A stretch of DNA of 64,000 nucleotides, taken from NCBI RefSeq assembly GCF_021401245.1, contig NZ_JACBFY010000005.1, positions 434,001-498,000 on the forward strand, read 5' to 3'. The notes under the pieces are model-generated. The model ran no database searches, had not been told where the DNA came from, and was given only the letters and a program-made list of their open reading frames with translations. A program made the translations under genes and the position numbers. Source of the stretch: Pseudacidovorax sp. NFM-22. Its GTDB lineage: Bacteria; Pseudomonadota; Gammaproteobacteria; Burkholderiales; Burkholderiaceae_C. This document shows, one piece after another, positions 26,791 to 34,911 of the stretch. Every line of letters starts with the position of its first letter. Position 1 is the stretch's first letter.

Positions 26791-28254
26791 TCAAGCCTGC
26801 GTCTCGCCACGCACCGGCGTGGCCTTCCAGAAATACCGCGTGAAGCCGCGGCGCTCGTCGATGTCCTTGATGCGGAACACCATCTCCATGGCGGTGCCGG
26901 CATCGACCTCGCCCACTTCCAGGTCGGTGAAGTCCATCAGGATGCGGCCCCCGCCCTCGAAGTCGATCTGGCCGTAGTGGTGCGGCGGGGCCGGGTGCCA
27001 TGACAGGTACTCGGCCGACCAGCTCAGGATGCGCGCCGGCCGGTCCGCCAGCGGATGCGGCTTCTGCGTGTCCTGAAGCGGCGTGGCGTCGTAGCTCAGC
27101 CGCGAGGGCGGAAAGTGCACGCTGCCGGTCACCTCGCAGCGGCCGGCCACCAGGCCCTGCAGCGCCTGGTGGTGGCGCCAGGCGGTGGAAAGCGCCGTTT
27201 TGCGGTCGGCCTCGCCGCGCATGCCGCGCTCCAGCTGCAGCTGGCCCTTGAACGAGAGGAAGCGCGTGTAGTGCCGCTCTTCCACGCCGCGCGCCAGCCA
27301 GCGCGAGACACCCCGGGCCGGCGCGAAGCGGCGGATCGCTTCGGTCACGCGGAAGACCAGCGCCTGCGCGCCGCTGCCGAACTGGGCCAGCACGATGCAC
27401 TGGCCGGGCGTGGCCTGCTCCAGCACCCGCGCCAGCAGCAGCAGGCCGTGTGGCACGCCGCTGTCGCCCACGCTGTCGGCCAGGTTGTCGGCCACCGCCT
27501 CGGCGCGGATGCCGCAGGCCTTGGCCAGCTGCTGGTCCATCTTGGCGAAGGTGGTGGGAAAGAGGAAGTGGTCGACCTCGGCCGCGGCCACGCCGGCCTG
27601 TGCCAGCGCCGCCTTCACGGCCGCCGGCACCAGCCGGGCGATGCCTTCGTCGCGCACCCAGCGCTCTTCCCAGTGGTAGTCCACGTCCTCGCCGGTGGCG
27701 CGGAAGTGGTCCACGAAGTCGGCCGTGACGGTGCCGGCGCCGAGGTACTCGGCCAGCACCTCCTCGGTGCCCACCAGCACTGCTGCGGCGGCATCGCCAT
27801 AGTCCAGCTCCTGCGCGCTGGCGGCGCGGGTGCGGCGGTTGTCGGCGGCCAGCACCAGCGTGTCGCCGCCGCCGGCGCGCACCCGGGCCACGGCCTGGGT
27901 GAAGGCCGACAGCGCGGCGCGCTGCGTGCCGCCCAGGTCCAGGGCCTCGATGTCCTCGCCCAGCGCCAGCGCGCCGGCCACCACGCCGGCATTGAGCCGC
28001 TCGGCGAAGGGCAGCGTGTCCGAGGCCAGCAGCAGTGCGCGCACGCGGCTGCGGTCGCGCTGGGTGGCGGGGCCCAGCGCGTCGCGGGCGGCGGCCACGG
28101 CCAGCGTGATGCTGTCCTCGTCCCAGTTGGCGAAGGCGCGCGTGCCCTTGCGGCCGGCGAATTGCGGCGCGTACCAGGCATTGGCCTGGGCCGCGGCCTG
28201 GCGCGACAGGCGCAGGCGCGGGATGTAGCCGCCGTAGGCGGTGATTCCGATCAT
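26791..28254 (-). CDS. HMG-CoA-synthase-like domain fused to a DUF35 OB-fold domain, degenerate active site
   Basis: A protein of 487 residues. Residues 1-330 have the HMG-CoA synthase/KASIII layout (ITAYGGYIPRLRLSR, ASDTLPFAERL, DLGGTQRAAL, LFPTTFAKMDQQL, FGSGAQALVF). Residues about 350-487 are a DUF35 domain (FPPSR and the OB strands YGQIDFEGGGRILMDFTDLE). The catalytic triad of HMG-CoA synthase is not conserved: Leu107 at the Cys position, Asp79 for Glu and Pro233 for His. The zinc ribbon is also reduced (CEVT instead of CxxC). I infer a structural or substrate-holding role with the adjacent thiolase rather than HMG-CoA synthesis. It overlaps the hydrolase gene by ATGA. Confidence 0.82.
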   Translation of the reverse strand: MIGITAYGGYIPRLRLSRQAAAQANAWYAPQFAGRKGTRAFANWDEDSITLAVAAARDALGPATQRDRSRVRALLLASDTLPFAERLNAGVVAGALALGEDIEALDLGGTQRAALSAFTQAVARVRAGGGDTLVLAADNRRTRAASAQELDYGDAAAAVLVGTEEVLAEYLGAGTVTADFVDHFRATGEDVDYHWEERWVRDEGIARLVPAAVKAALAQAGVAAAEVDHFLFPTTFAKMDQQLAKACGIRAEAVADNLADSVGDSGVPHGLLLLARVLEQATPGQCIVLAQFGSGAQALVFRVTEAIRRFAPARGVSRWLARGVEERHYTRFLSFKGQLQLERGMRGEADRKTALSTAWRHHQALQGLVAGRCEVTGSVHFPPSRLSYDATPLQDTQKPHPLADRPARILSWSAEYLSWHPAPPHHYGQIDFEGGGRILMDFTDLEVGEVDAGTAMEMVFRIKDIDERRGFTRYFWKATPVRGETQA

Positions 28255-29192
28255 GGGGCGATGTCTCCGGTGGAAGCGCCACCCAGGTGGGTGGCAAGGA
28301 AGAGGCCGCCCTCCGCCAGCGCGGCGCGCGCCTGGGGCAGCTCGTTCGGGAATTGCTGGAACACGTGGACCATCTCCGGCCAGGCCTGGCACGCGGCCCG
28401 GCCGCCGGCGGCATTGACGCGCTGCGCGAACTGCACCGAATCGCTCAGCACCGTCTCGCGGTCGCCCACCTGCAGCAGCAGAGGCGGCAGCCGGCCGAGC
28501 GCCGTCGCATCGGCATACAGCGGCGAAGCCAGCGGATCGCGCGGTTCGGCCTGCGGGCCCAGGAAGTTGCGGGCCATGGCCTGGATCATGGGCCGCTGAT
28601 GGATCGGGTCGGCCTTCGCACGGGTCTCGTAGCTCTCGCCGGTGGCGGCCAGGTCGGTCCAGGCGGACATGAGGAAGGCGGCGGCCGGGCCCGCGTCGCC
28701 CTGCGCCTGCAGGGCCAGCAGCGTGGCCAGTGCGAGCCCGCCGCCTGCGGAGTCGCCGGCCAATGCGATGTGCGGCAGCGGCGGGCCCTGCGTGCCCAGC
28801 CAGCGCATCACGGTGAGCGCATCCTCCAGCGGTGCGGGATGGTGGTGCTCCGGCGCGAGCCGGTAGTCCACGCCGAGCACACGCACGCCCGCCGCGGCGG
28901 AAAGCCGGCCCATCAGCTCGCGGTGCGACTGCAACGAGCCGACCTGGAAGCCGCCGCCATGGAAGTAGACGATGGCACGGTCCGCGCGCACGCCTGGCGC
29001 GGCGACCCAGGCGCAGGGCACACCGTCGGCCTGCACGGGCGTGAAGCGCGCGTCGCCGGTGGCGCCGAAGAGCTGGTCCCAATCGGCGCGCATCTGCGCC
29101 ACCGGCGTGTCGCGCCGCCAGCGGCCATAGACGGCGCGGACCTTGGCGATGACGGCGTCGACACCAGCGACATTGATCGGATGGTCGTTCAC
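28251..29192 (-). CDS. Alpha/beta hydrolase, hormone-sensitive-lipase family
   Basis: An esterase-like protein of 313 residues starting at GTG 29192. YFHGGGFQVGS (oxyanion hole), GDSAGG with Ser148 as nucleophile, an Asp near 251 and His276 make a complete triad. HSL-type enzymes hydrolyse esters or lactones. The start codon is immediately preceded by the 51-bp repeat, whose GGGGGA stretch probably acts as the ribosome-binding site. It sits between the SDR gene and the HMGCS/DUF35 gene. Confidence 0.88.
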   Translation of the reverse strand: MNDHPINVAGVDAVIAKVRAVYGRWRRDTPVAQMRADWDQLFGATGDARFTPVQADGVPCAWVAAPGVRADRAIVYFHGGGFQVGSLQSHRELMGRLSAAAGVRVLGVDYRLAPEHHHPAPLEDALTVMRWLGTQGPPLPHIALAGDSAGGGLALATLLALQAQGDAGPAAAFLMSAWTDLAATGESYETRAKADPIHQRPMIQAMARNFLGPQAEPRDPLASPLYADATALGRLPPLLLQVGDRETVLSDSVQFAQRVNAAGGRAACQAWPEMVHVFQQFPNELPQARAALAEGGLFLATHLGGASTGDIAP

Positions 29193-29243
29193 CGTGCATC
29201 CCCCGCGATCCGTTCGGGCTGAGCCTGTCGAAGCCGGGGCGCG
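29193..29243. repeat. 51-bp dispersed repeat, copy B
   Basis: It contains CCGTTCGGGCTGAGCCTGTC. It differs from copy A at four positions and, like it, fills almost exactly the space between two operon genes and ends at the downstream start codon (GTG 29192 on the minus strand). Confidence 0.85.
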
Positions 29244-29244
29244 C

Positions 29245-29985
29245 TCATGCCCCGCACCCCATGCCGCCGGACACGCCCAGCACCTCGCCCGTCACGTAGC
29301 TGGCCTGCTCCGAGGCGAGGAAGGCCACCGCCGCCGCGACCTCCTCGGCGCTGCCGAGGCGGCCCAGCAGCGTGGCGCCGGTCATCCCATCCATCAGCCG
29401 CTCGCCGCCCGACGCCACGGCCTGCCGCAGCAGCGGTGTGTCGATGGGCCCCGGCGCCACCACGTTGGCGGTGATGCCCTTGCGGCCGTTCTCGCGTGCG
29501 ATGGAGCGGGTGAAGGCGATCACGCCGCCCTTGGCCGCCGCATAGACCGAGCCGCCGCGCGAGCCCAGCCGGCCGGCCTCGGAGGCCACGTTGACGATGC
29601 GGCCGTGGCCGCGGGCCTGCATGCCCGGCAGCACGGCATGGGTGGTGTTGAGCACGGCCTCCAGGTTCACGGCGAGCAGACGGCGCCAGTCGGCGGGCGT
29701 GGTCTGGGTGAAGAAGGCACGCTGGTCCACGCCCGCGTTGTTGACCAGCACGTCGAGCGGACCGATCTCGGCCAGCGCAGCGTGCACGCGGTCGAAGTCG
29801 CAGACGTCGAGCGCGCAGGCCTGGGCGCCGGTCTCGGCCGCCAGTGCCTGGGCCGCCTCGGCATCCAGGTCCGCACACCAGACCTCCAGCCCATCCGCCG
29901 CCAGGCGCCGGACGATGGCGGCGCCGATGCCGCGCGCGCCGCCGGTCACCAGTGCGCGTCGCCGCGCTGCGGTCGCGCCCGGCAT
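29245..29985 (-). CDS. Short-chain dehydrogenase/reductase
   Basis: A protein of 246 residues. TGGARGIG binds the cofactor, NNAG follows, and Ser135, Tyr148 and Lys152 (SVYAAAKGG) form the catalytic set; VAPGPIDTPLL is typical of FabG-like enzymes. ADLDA after the second strand has an Asp, which suggests NAD(H) preference. It starts directly after the stop codon of the crotonase gene at 29986. Likely role: oxidation of a hydroxyl formed by the Rieske oxygenase (diol dehydrogenation) or of a hydroxyacyl-CoA; the first fits the neighbours well but is not proved. Confidence 0.88.
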   Translation of the reverse strand: MPGATAARRRALVTGGARGIGAAIVRRLAADGLEVWCADLDAEAAQALAAETGAQACALDVCDFDRVHAALAEIGPLDVLVNNAGVDQRAFFTQTTPADWRRLLAVNLEAVLNTTHAVLPGMQARGHGRIVNVASEAGRLGSRGGSVYAAAKGGVIAFTRSIARENGRKGITANVVAPGPIDTPLLRQAVASGGERLMDGMTGATLLGRLGSAEEVAAAVAFLASEQASYVTGEVLGVSGGMGCGA

Positions 29986-30816
29986 TCAGTGCCCCGTGAA
30001 GCGCGGGGCGCGCTTCTCGATCACGGCGGCCAGGCCCTCGCGCGCATCGGCCATGCCCGAGAGGAAGGCCTGCGCATGGTTCTCTTCGGGCATCGCGGCC
30101 TCCACGCCCTGACCGATGCCGTTCCACAGCAGGCGCTTGGTGTTGGCCAGCGCAGCCGGCGCGCCGGCCGCCAGTTCGCGGGCCAGCGCCCAGGCGGCGT
30201 CCTGCAGCTCGGCATCGGGCACCACGCGGGTGACCAGGCCGATCTCCTTCGCCTCGGCCGCACTGAGCGTCGGGTTGAGCATGAGGATTTCCATGGCGCG
30301 CCGGAAGCCCACCAGCTGGGTGAGCGTCACCGAGACGCCCGCATCGGGCACCATCGCCACGCGGGTCGCGCCGGCCAGGAACTTGGCCGACTCGGCCGCC
30401 AGCACGAAGTCGCTGGAGCAGACCAGGCCCATGCCGCCCCCGCCTGCTGCGAAGCCGTGCACCGCAGTGACGACCGGCGGGTTGAGCCGGATGAGCGCCG
30501 CCGTGGCCAGCTGCAGCAGCGCGGTCGCCACGCGGATGTAGTCGGGCAGCGCCTCGCCCTTGGAGAGGAAGGTGTGGACATCGCCGCCCGCGCAGAAGTG
30601 CCTGCCTTCGCCGGTCAGCAGCACCGCGCGCACCCGGCCGTCGCCATGGATGCGCAGCACGGCCTCGTGCAGGGCGCGCAGCAGCTCCACGTTCAGGCCA
30701 TTGGCCGCGTCGGGCCGGTTCAGGTGCAGATGGGCCACGCCATCCGCATGCAGGCTCAGCAGCACCGGGCCATCGGCCACCAGCCGCTCGGGGCCGGGTT
30801 GGGTCGGGGTGTTCAT
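29986..30816 (-). CDS. Enoyl-CoA hydratase/isomerase-family protein, PaaG-like aspartate
   Basis: A crotonase-fold protein of 276 residues (FCAGGDVHTF, GFAAGGGMGLVCSSDFVLA). Neither hydratase glutamate is present, but VAMVPDAGVS carries the aspartate characteristic of PaaG and delta3-delta2 enoyl-CoA isomerases. It lies directly downstream of the Rieske oxygenase genes, 32 bp from the beta subunit, so a rearrangement of an oxygenated ring-CoA or a double-bond shift is plausible. Confidence 0.85.
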   Translation of the reverse strand: MNTPTQPGPERLVADGPVLLSLHADGVAHLHLNRPDAANGLNVELLRALHEAVLRIHGDGRVRAVLLTGEGRHFCAGGDVHTFLSKGEALPDYIRVATALLQLATAALIRLNPPVVTAVHGFAAGGGGMGLVCSSDFVLAAESAKFLAGATRVAMVPDAGVSVTLTQLVGFRRAMEILMLNPTLSAAEAKEIGLVTRVVPDAELQDAAWALARELAAGAPAALANTKRLLWNGIGQGVEAAMPEENHAQAFLSGMADAREGLAAVIEKRAPRFTGH

Positions 30817-30848
30817 GCTTGTCTCCGTGTGGGGCGGTCGTGGCGCTG

Positions 30849-31340
30849 TCAGACCAGAAAGGCCATGGAATAGAGGGCGTCCTGGTTGTTCACCAGGTTC
30901 ACCTTCTTGCGCACCATGCGCAGCGTGCCGTCCACGCGGCGCAGCCGGTATTCGGTGCGCGCAGCCCACAGCACGTCGCCGCGGGTCTGGTTCTCGAAGA
31001 TCAGCATGTTGCAGCCCACCGACAGCTCCTGGCCGTCGTCCTCTTCCACCTCGATGTTCGACACCAGGCGGCGCAGGCGCGACTGCGGCGTCTGGCTGAA
31101 GCGCTTGCCGGTGTGGTACTGGCGGATGCGCAGCGCGATGCGCGAGCGGTTGTCGTAGATGATGGACATGACCTGCTCCGGGTCGCCACCGTCGCCGTTG
31201 GCGGGCACCCAGTACACGCCGTCGTCGGTCCACAGCGCCTCCCAGTCGTCGTAGCGGTGCTCGTCCTGCAGGCGGGCCTCGCGGTAGATGAACTGGGTGA
31301 CGTCTTCCAGCGCGGCGCGCTGCTCGGGGCTCATCGGCAT
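30849..31340 (-). CDS. Aromatic-ring-hydroxylating dioxygenase beta subunit
   Basis: A protein of 163 residues of the NTF2-like Ring_hydroxyl_B family: FIYREARLQDEHRYDDWEAL, DDGVYWVPAN, IYDNRSRIALRIRQY and RTEYRLRRVDGTLRMVRKKV. It has a structural role in the alpha-beta oxygenase. The start ATG 31340 shares its A with the TGA of the alpha subunit, giving equimolar translation. Confidence 0.93.
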   Translation of the reverse strand: MPMSPEQRAALEDVTQFIYREARLQDEHRYDDWEALWTDDGVYWVPANGDGGDPEQVMSIIYDNRSRIALRIRQYHTGKRFSQTPQSRLRRLVSNIEVEEDDGQELSVGCNMLIFENQTRGDVLWAARTEYRLRRVDGTLRMVRKKVNLVNNQDALYSMAFLV

Positions 31341-32641
31341 CACGCGGCCTCCATCATCTGCCGGTAGTGGCGCCAGATGCCGCGGCTGGGCACCTCGTCG
31401 GTGTTGTCGCCGATCAGGAAGCCGTCCTCGTCGCGGCGCTCGCGGTGCTTGCCGCGGCCCAGGAACAGCCACTCGGGCTTGCGCATCTGCACGCCCATCT
31501 GCGTGCGCTCGTACATCTCGGCATCGTCGGCCAGCAGGAAGCCCGCCGGCCCCACCGAGCCCATGGTCTGCTGGCGCATGCGGCGGTTGAGGTCGGGTGC
31601 GCCCTTGAACTGCAGCGCGGTCACGTGCTGCACGGTCTCGTTCACCGACAGCGGCTGCAGCACGAAGATCTGGATCTCCGCGATGAACAGGTTCGGGAAG
31701 ATCATGATGTGCGGCGTGCCGTCGATCATGATGCGCCGCGCCTTCTCCTCGCCATAGGCCGCGTTCATGCGCGCGGTGTAGTCGGGCAGCCGGTCGGCCG
31801 TGGTACCGAACCAGGACATGGGCTCGTCGCGCTTGCGGAACTCGGGCCGCAGGTCGTTCTCGGTATGGCCGTTGCCGAAGTCGCGCGACACCGCCGTCGA
31901 CTCGGCGCTGTAGAGCGTGCCGATGCCGCTCTGTGCCACTTCGAAGATCGAGGCATGCACGAAGGAGGGGTGATAGCCGTCGGTCTCGTTCTCGACCAGG
32001 AACTTCCAGTTGGCCTTGACCTTGTGCTTGAGGAAGCCGGCAGTGATCTGCACCTCGCCTTCGGGCGAGGTCTCGCACAGCGCGTCGATGGACTTCATGG
32101 CCGCGCCCAGGTGCTCTTCGAGGCTGGGGCCTTCGGCCGCCATGGAGCCGAAGACGAAGCCGCGGTAGCTGGCCACGCGCGCCACCTTGCCCAGGCCATG
32201 GTCCTTGCGGTCCACGCCCTCGTAGCCGGATGGGAAGGGCCAGCCCTTGAGGGCGCCGTCGTTGGCAAAGGTCCAGCCGTGATAAGGGCAGGTGAAGGAG
32301 CGCGCATTGCCCTGCTCGGTCATGCACACGCGGTTGCCGCGGTGCGGGCAGCGGTTGTGCAGCAGGTGGATCTGCCCGGCGCGGTCGCGCGTCATGAGCA
32401 CCGGCTCGGGGCCGATGGCCTTCATGACGTAGTCGTTGGCGTCGGGGATCTCGCTCTCGTGGCCGACGTAGACCCAGGTGCGGAACCAGATCTTCTCCAG
32501 CTCGGCCTGGTAGATGGCCGGATCGGTGTAGAGCGAGCCGTGCACGTGGCCGTCGCGCACGAGCTGGTCCCAACGCGGCGCTGCCGCAGCGGCGGCAGAG
32601 GCGACGGGAGCGATGGGGATCACGTGGGCGCAAGGGTCCAT
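31340..32641 (-). CDS. Rieske ring-hydroxylating oxygenase alpha subunit
   Basis: The catalytic subunit, 433 residues. The Rieske 2Fe-2S ligands are Cys98-His100 (CPHRG) and Cys118-His121 (CPYHGW). The mononuclear iron site follows in NETDGYHPSFVH with Asp221, His224 and His229. ATG 32641 is 61 bp from a type-1 operator shared with the divergent ferredoxin. It would add oxygen to an aromatic or alicyclic ring using electrons from that ferredoxin and the reductase at 9465. It leads a run of genes down to 16286 with only small gaps, probably a single long operon. The substrate cannot be read from sequence. Confidence 0.93.
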   Translation of the reverse strand: MDPCAHVIPIAPVASAAAAAAPRWDQLVRDGHVHGSLYTDPAIYQAELEKIWFRTWVYVGHESEIPDANDYVMKAIGPEPVLMTRDRAGQIHLLHNRCPHRGNRVCMTEQGNARSFTCPYHGWTFANDGALKGWPFPSGYEGVDRKDHGLGKVARVASYRGFVFGSMAAEGPSLEEHLGAAMKSIDALCETSPEGEVQITAGFLKHKVKANWKFLVENETDGYHPSFVHASIFEVAQSGIGTLYSAESTAVSRDFGNGHTENDLRPEFRKRDEPMSWFGTTADRLPDYTARMNAAYGEEKARRIMIDGTPHIMIFPNLFIAEIQIFVLQPLSVNETVQHVTALQFKGAPDLNRRMRQQTMGSVGPAGFLLADDAEMYERTQMGVQMRKPEWLFLGRGKHRERRDEDGFLIGDNTDEVPSRGIWRHYRQMMEAA

Positions 32642-32701
32642 GCCAGGGGTCCTCCGTTCGGTGTGGATGTGTGTTGTCCGACGTTTGTGTTGATGGAATA
32701 A

Positions 32702-32721
32702 TAGTCCGACGAGACGGACTA
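32702..32721. promoter_or_regulatory. Type-1 palindromic operator, site 5 (Rieske/ferredoxin divergent promoter)
   Basis: TAGTCCGACGAGACGGACTA, extended to 22 bp by flanking A and T. AATAGT (plus) and CATAGT (minus) hexamers overlap its two halves, so a bound repressor would shut both the ferredoxin and the oxygenase operon. A half site GTCCGACG lies 25 bp to the left. Confidence 0.8.
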
Positions 32722-32764
32722 TGTCAAACCCCGTTTCAGCGACTTTCATCAAGGACCCAGCCCC

Positions 32765-33085
32765 ATGCCCACCGTTGTTTTCATCGACCCCCAAGGTGCC
32801 GAACATGCCGTCGACGCGCCGGTGGGGCGCAGCCTGATGCAGGTGGCCGTGGACCACGGCGTGCCCGGCATCCTGGGCGACTGCGGCGGCGCCTGCAGCT
32901 GCGCCACCTGCCATGGCTATGTGGACCCGGCCTTCCTGCCGCTGCTGCCCGCGCGCACCGAGACCGAGGCCTTCATGCTGGAAGGCGTGCCCGACCTGCG
33001 CGAGACCAGCCGGCTGTGCTGCCAGATCCGCATGCAGGCCGAACTGGAAGGCGTGCGGGTGCAACTGCCCGACGAGCAGGTGTGA
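32765..33085 (+). CDS. 2Fe-2S ferredoxin, putidaredoxin/adrenodoxin type
   Basis: A protein of 106 residues. Cys40, Cys46, Cys49 (CGGACSCATCH) and Cys86 (SRLCCQI) match the C-x5-C-x2-C...C ligand pattern of vertebrate-type/putidaredoxin ferredoxins, which serve P450s and some Rieske oxygenases. It is divergent from the oxygenase genes with a shared operator. The expected reductase (9465) belongs to the matching putidaredoxin-reductase class. Confidence 0.93.
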   Translation: MPTVVFIDPQGAEHAVDAPVGRSLMQVAVDHGVPGILGDCGGACSCATCHGYVDPAFLPLLPARTETEAFMLEGVPDLRETSRLCCQIRMQAELEGVRVQLPDEQV

Positions 33086-33107
33086 AGCAGGGCTGAGAGG
33101 CTGAGAG

Positions 33108-33986
33108 TCAGCGCCCCGCGAAGGCCATCAGGCAATCCTGAGTCGCGGTGGCCACATGGCGGCCGTGGGCATCGTGGTACTGCGCCACCGCCAGGCCGTG
33201 CCCGCCGGCCGAATGCACGCAGGCGGTCTGCACATGCAGCCACGCGTCGGCGCGCGGCGAGGCATGCAGCCACAGCGCATGGTTGAGGCTGGAGATGTAC
33301 ATGGCGCGTTCCCCCGCCTGCCTCAGGTGCGGCAGCAGCATGCAGGCGTTGAGCCACCAGTCCGACAGATAGGCGAAGGCCGCGGTCTGCACGGCCGGGT
33401 CGTCGCCCAGCGGCTGCGGCGCCCTGAGCCAGTAGCGCAGTTGCGGGCCGGCGCGCTGCGGGTCCAGCTGAAGGTCCATGTCCGGGATGCGGAAGTCGAT
33501 GGCGGCATCGCAGCCTTGGCCATAGCCGCCCATGCGGGCCAGGGCCTCCCGGGTGGCGGCGGGCACATCGTCCAGCGTGGGCAGCGACGCCGGCTGCTCG
33601 CCCGGCGGCGCGGTGCTGGCCAGCCGATGCGCCGGCCCTTCCATGGGGGCGGCGCAGGTCGCATGGGCATCCAGCACGGTGCGGTCGCCCTGCGTGCTGC
33701 GCACATGGCGGGCGCTGAAGCGCTTGCCTTCCTGCAGCCGCGCCACCTCGAACACGATGGGCTGCTCGGGCATGGCGCCTTGCAGAAAGAGGAACTGCAT
33801 CATCGTGGGCGCGCGGCCGGCCGGCATGTCCAGCAGCAGCGCACGCATCGCCTGTCCCAGCAGCTGGCCGCCATAGGCGCGGCCGTTCTGGTTGGCATCG
33901 CCGTGCAGGTTGCGCCAGCGGCCGGGCCCCGCCGCGCGCAGCTGCAGCCGATCGGCCAGGGCGGGCACCGTCGCGCTGGCGCTCAT
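33108..33986 (-). CDS. Acyl-CoA thioesterase II (TesB-like)
   Basis: A protein of 292 residues with two hotdog domains: GRAYGGQLLGQAM in the first and LSDWWLNACMLLPH, ISSLNHALWLH in the second. Such enzymes release free acids from medium or long acyl-CoA. It overlaps the upstream quinone reductase gene by 4 bp (33983-33986) and is the second gene of that operon. It is convergent with the ferredoxin gene, with no clear terminator in the 22-bp gap. Confidence 0.88.
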   Translation of the reverse strand: MSASATVPALADRLQLRAAGPGRWRNLHGDANQNGRAYGGQLLGQAMRALLLDMPAGRAPTMMQFLFLQGAMPEQPIVFEVARLQEGKRFSARHVRSTQGDRTVLDAHATCAAPMEGPAHRLASTAPPGEQPASLPTLDDVPAATREALARMGGYGQGCDAAIDFRIPDMDLQLDPQRAGPQLRYWLRAPQPLGDDPAVQTAAFAYLSDWWLNACMLLPHLRQAGERAMYISSLNHALWLHASPRADAWLHVQTACVHSAGGHGLAVAQYHDAHGRHVATATQDCLMAFAGR

Positions 33987-34753
33987 CGGTCCAGCCCTGC
34001 ATCCGGCGCGGGTGTCGCACGGCGGTGCCCGGCCGTGCGCGGCGCGACCTCGGGCTTGAGCCGCCAGTCGGGGCCGAAGTCCGAGAGTGGATGCGTGGGC
34101 ATGGGGCGCTCGTGCGCGATGCCGCGCAGCCGCTCGGCCCATGCGTCGAGGTGCGCGGCGCGCTGGGCCTCGTCGCTGTACTGGATGGCCCAGCCCACGA
34201 AAGGCGGCAGCACCTGCAGGCCGCTGTAGCCGAAGACGCCATGCTGCAGGTGCCACAGGATCACGTCGCGCTCGCCCAGCAGGCCGTCGCTGTCCATCAT
34301 GGCGGGGAAGCAGCCGGTGGTGAAGGACAGCATGGCCCGCCGGCCCCGCAGCCCGCCCTGATCGAAGCGCTTGCCGCCCGCGCCATAGACCAGCCCGTTG
34401 ACGAACACCCGGTCGATCCAGCCCTTGAGGATGGCGGGCACCGAGAACCACCACAGCGGGAACTGCAGGATCAGCAGGTCGCAGGCGAGCAGCTTGTCGA
34501 TCTCCTGCTGGATGTCGGGCGCGAAGCTGCCGCGCTGCGAGGCCTGCTTCTGCTCGCGGTCGTACTGCAGCGCATCGGGAAAGCGGCGCTCGCTGAAGTC
34601 GTCGGGTCCGGCCACCGGGTTGAAGCCCATGGCATAGAGGTCGGACACCACGACCCGGTGGCCCTGCTCGCCGAGCGTGCGTACGGCCGTGTCGAGCAAG
34701 GCGCGGTTGAAGGAGCGCGGCTCCGGGTGGGCATGGACGATCAGCACGTTCAC
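33983..34753 (-). CDS. NAD(P)H:quinone reductase, flavodoxin-like fold
   Basis: A protein of 256 residues from GTG 34753 (AGGAGC 7 nt upstream). VLIVHAHPEPRSFNRALLD begins the NQO1/KefF-type fold, FPLWWFSVPAILKGWIDRV and SFTTGCFP contact FMN or FAD and quinone. It should perform two-electron reduction of quinones, perhaps protecting from quinones made by ring hydroxylation. It is the first gene of a two-gene operon under a type-1 operator. Confidence 0.85.
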   Translation of the reverse strand: MNVLIVHAHPEPRSFNRALLDTAVRTLGEQGHRVVVSDLYAMGFNPVAGPDDFSERRFPDALQYDREQKQASQRGSFAPDIQQEIDKLLACDLLILQFPLWWFSVPAILKGWIDRVFVNGLVYGAGGKRFDQGGLRGRRAMLSFTTGCFPAMMDSDGLLGERDVILWHLQHGVFGYSGLQVLPPFVGWAIQYSDEAQRAAHLDAWAERLRGIAHERPMPTHPLSDFGPDWRLKPEVAPRTAGHRRATPAPDAGLDR

Positions 34754-34865
34754 GGAAGGGGCTCCTGGCTTGGAATGCGATGAGGGCGGGCATCGGCGGC
34801 GGGACGCCATGCGGGGCGCGGCGCCCAGCGGGGTCGGACAGCAAGTCGGACGACGACGTCGTTTA

Positions 34866-34885
34866 TAACCCGACGCGTCGGTTTA
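34866..34885. promoter_or_regulatory. Type-1 palindromic operator, site 6
   Basis: TAACCCGACGCGTCGGTTTA is nearly a perfect palindrome and lies 112 bp upstream of the quinone reductase start (34753). The intergenic stretch 34754-34911 also has two looser GTCGGA half sites at about 34834 and 34846. Confidence 0.75.
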
Positions 34886-34911
34886 TTGAAACTGCGCGGC
34901 GGATCGCTTGC

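Noticed and set aside
26791..28254. Annotation as functional HMG-CoA synthase of a mevalonate pathway
   Set aside because: The catalytic Cys, Glu and His positions are not conserved and no HMG-CoA reductase or mevalonate genes are in the window.
32642..32764. P450 partner for the putidaredoxin-type ferredoxin
   Set aside because: No cytochrome P450 heme-binding motif was noticed in any plausible gene of the window; the Rieske oxygenase is the nearer partner.
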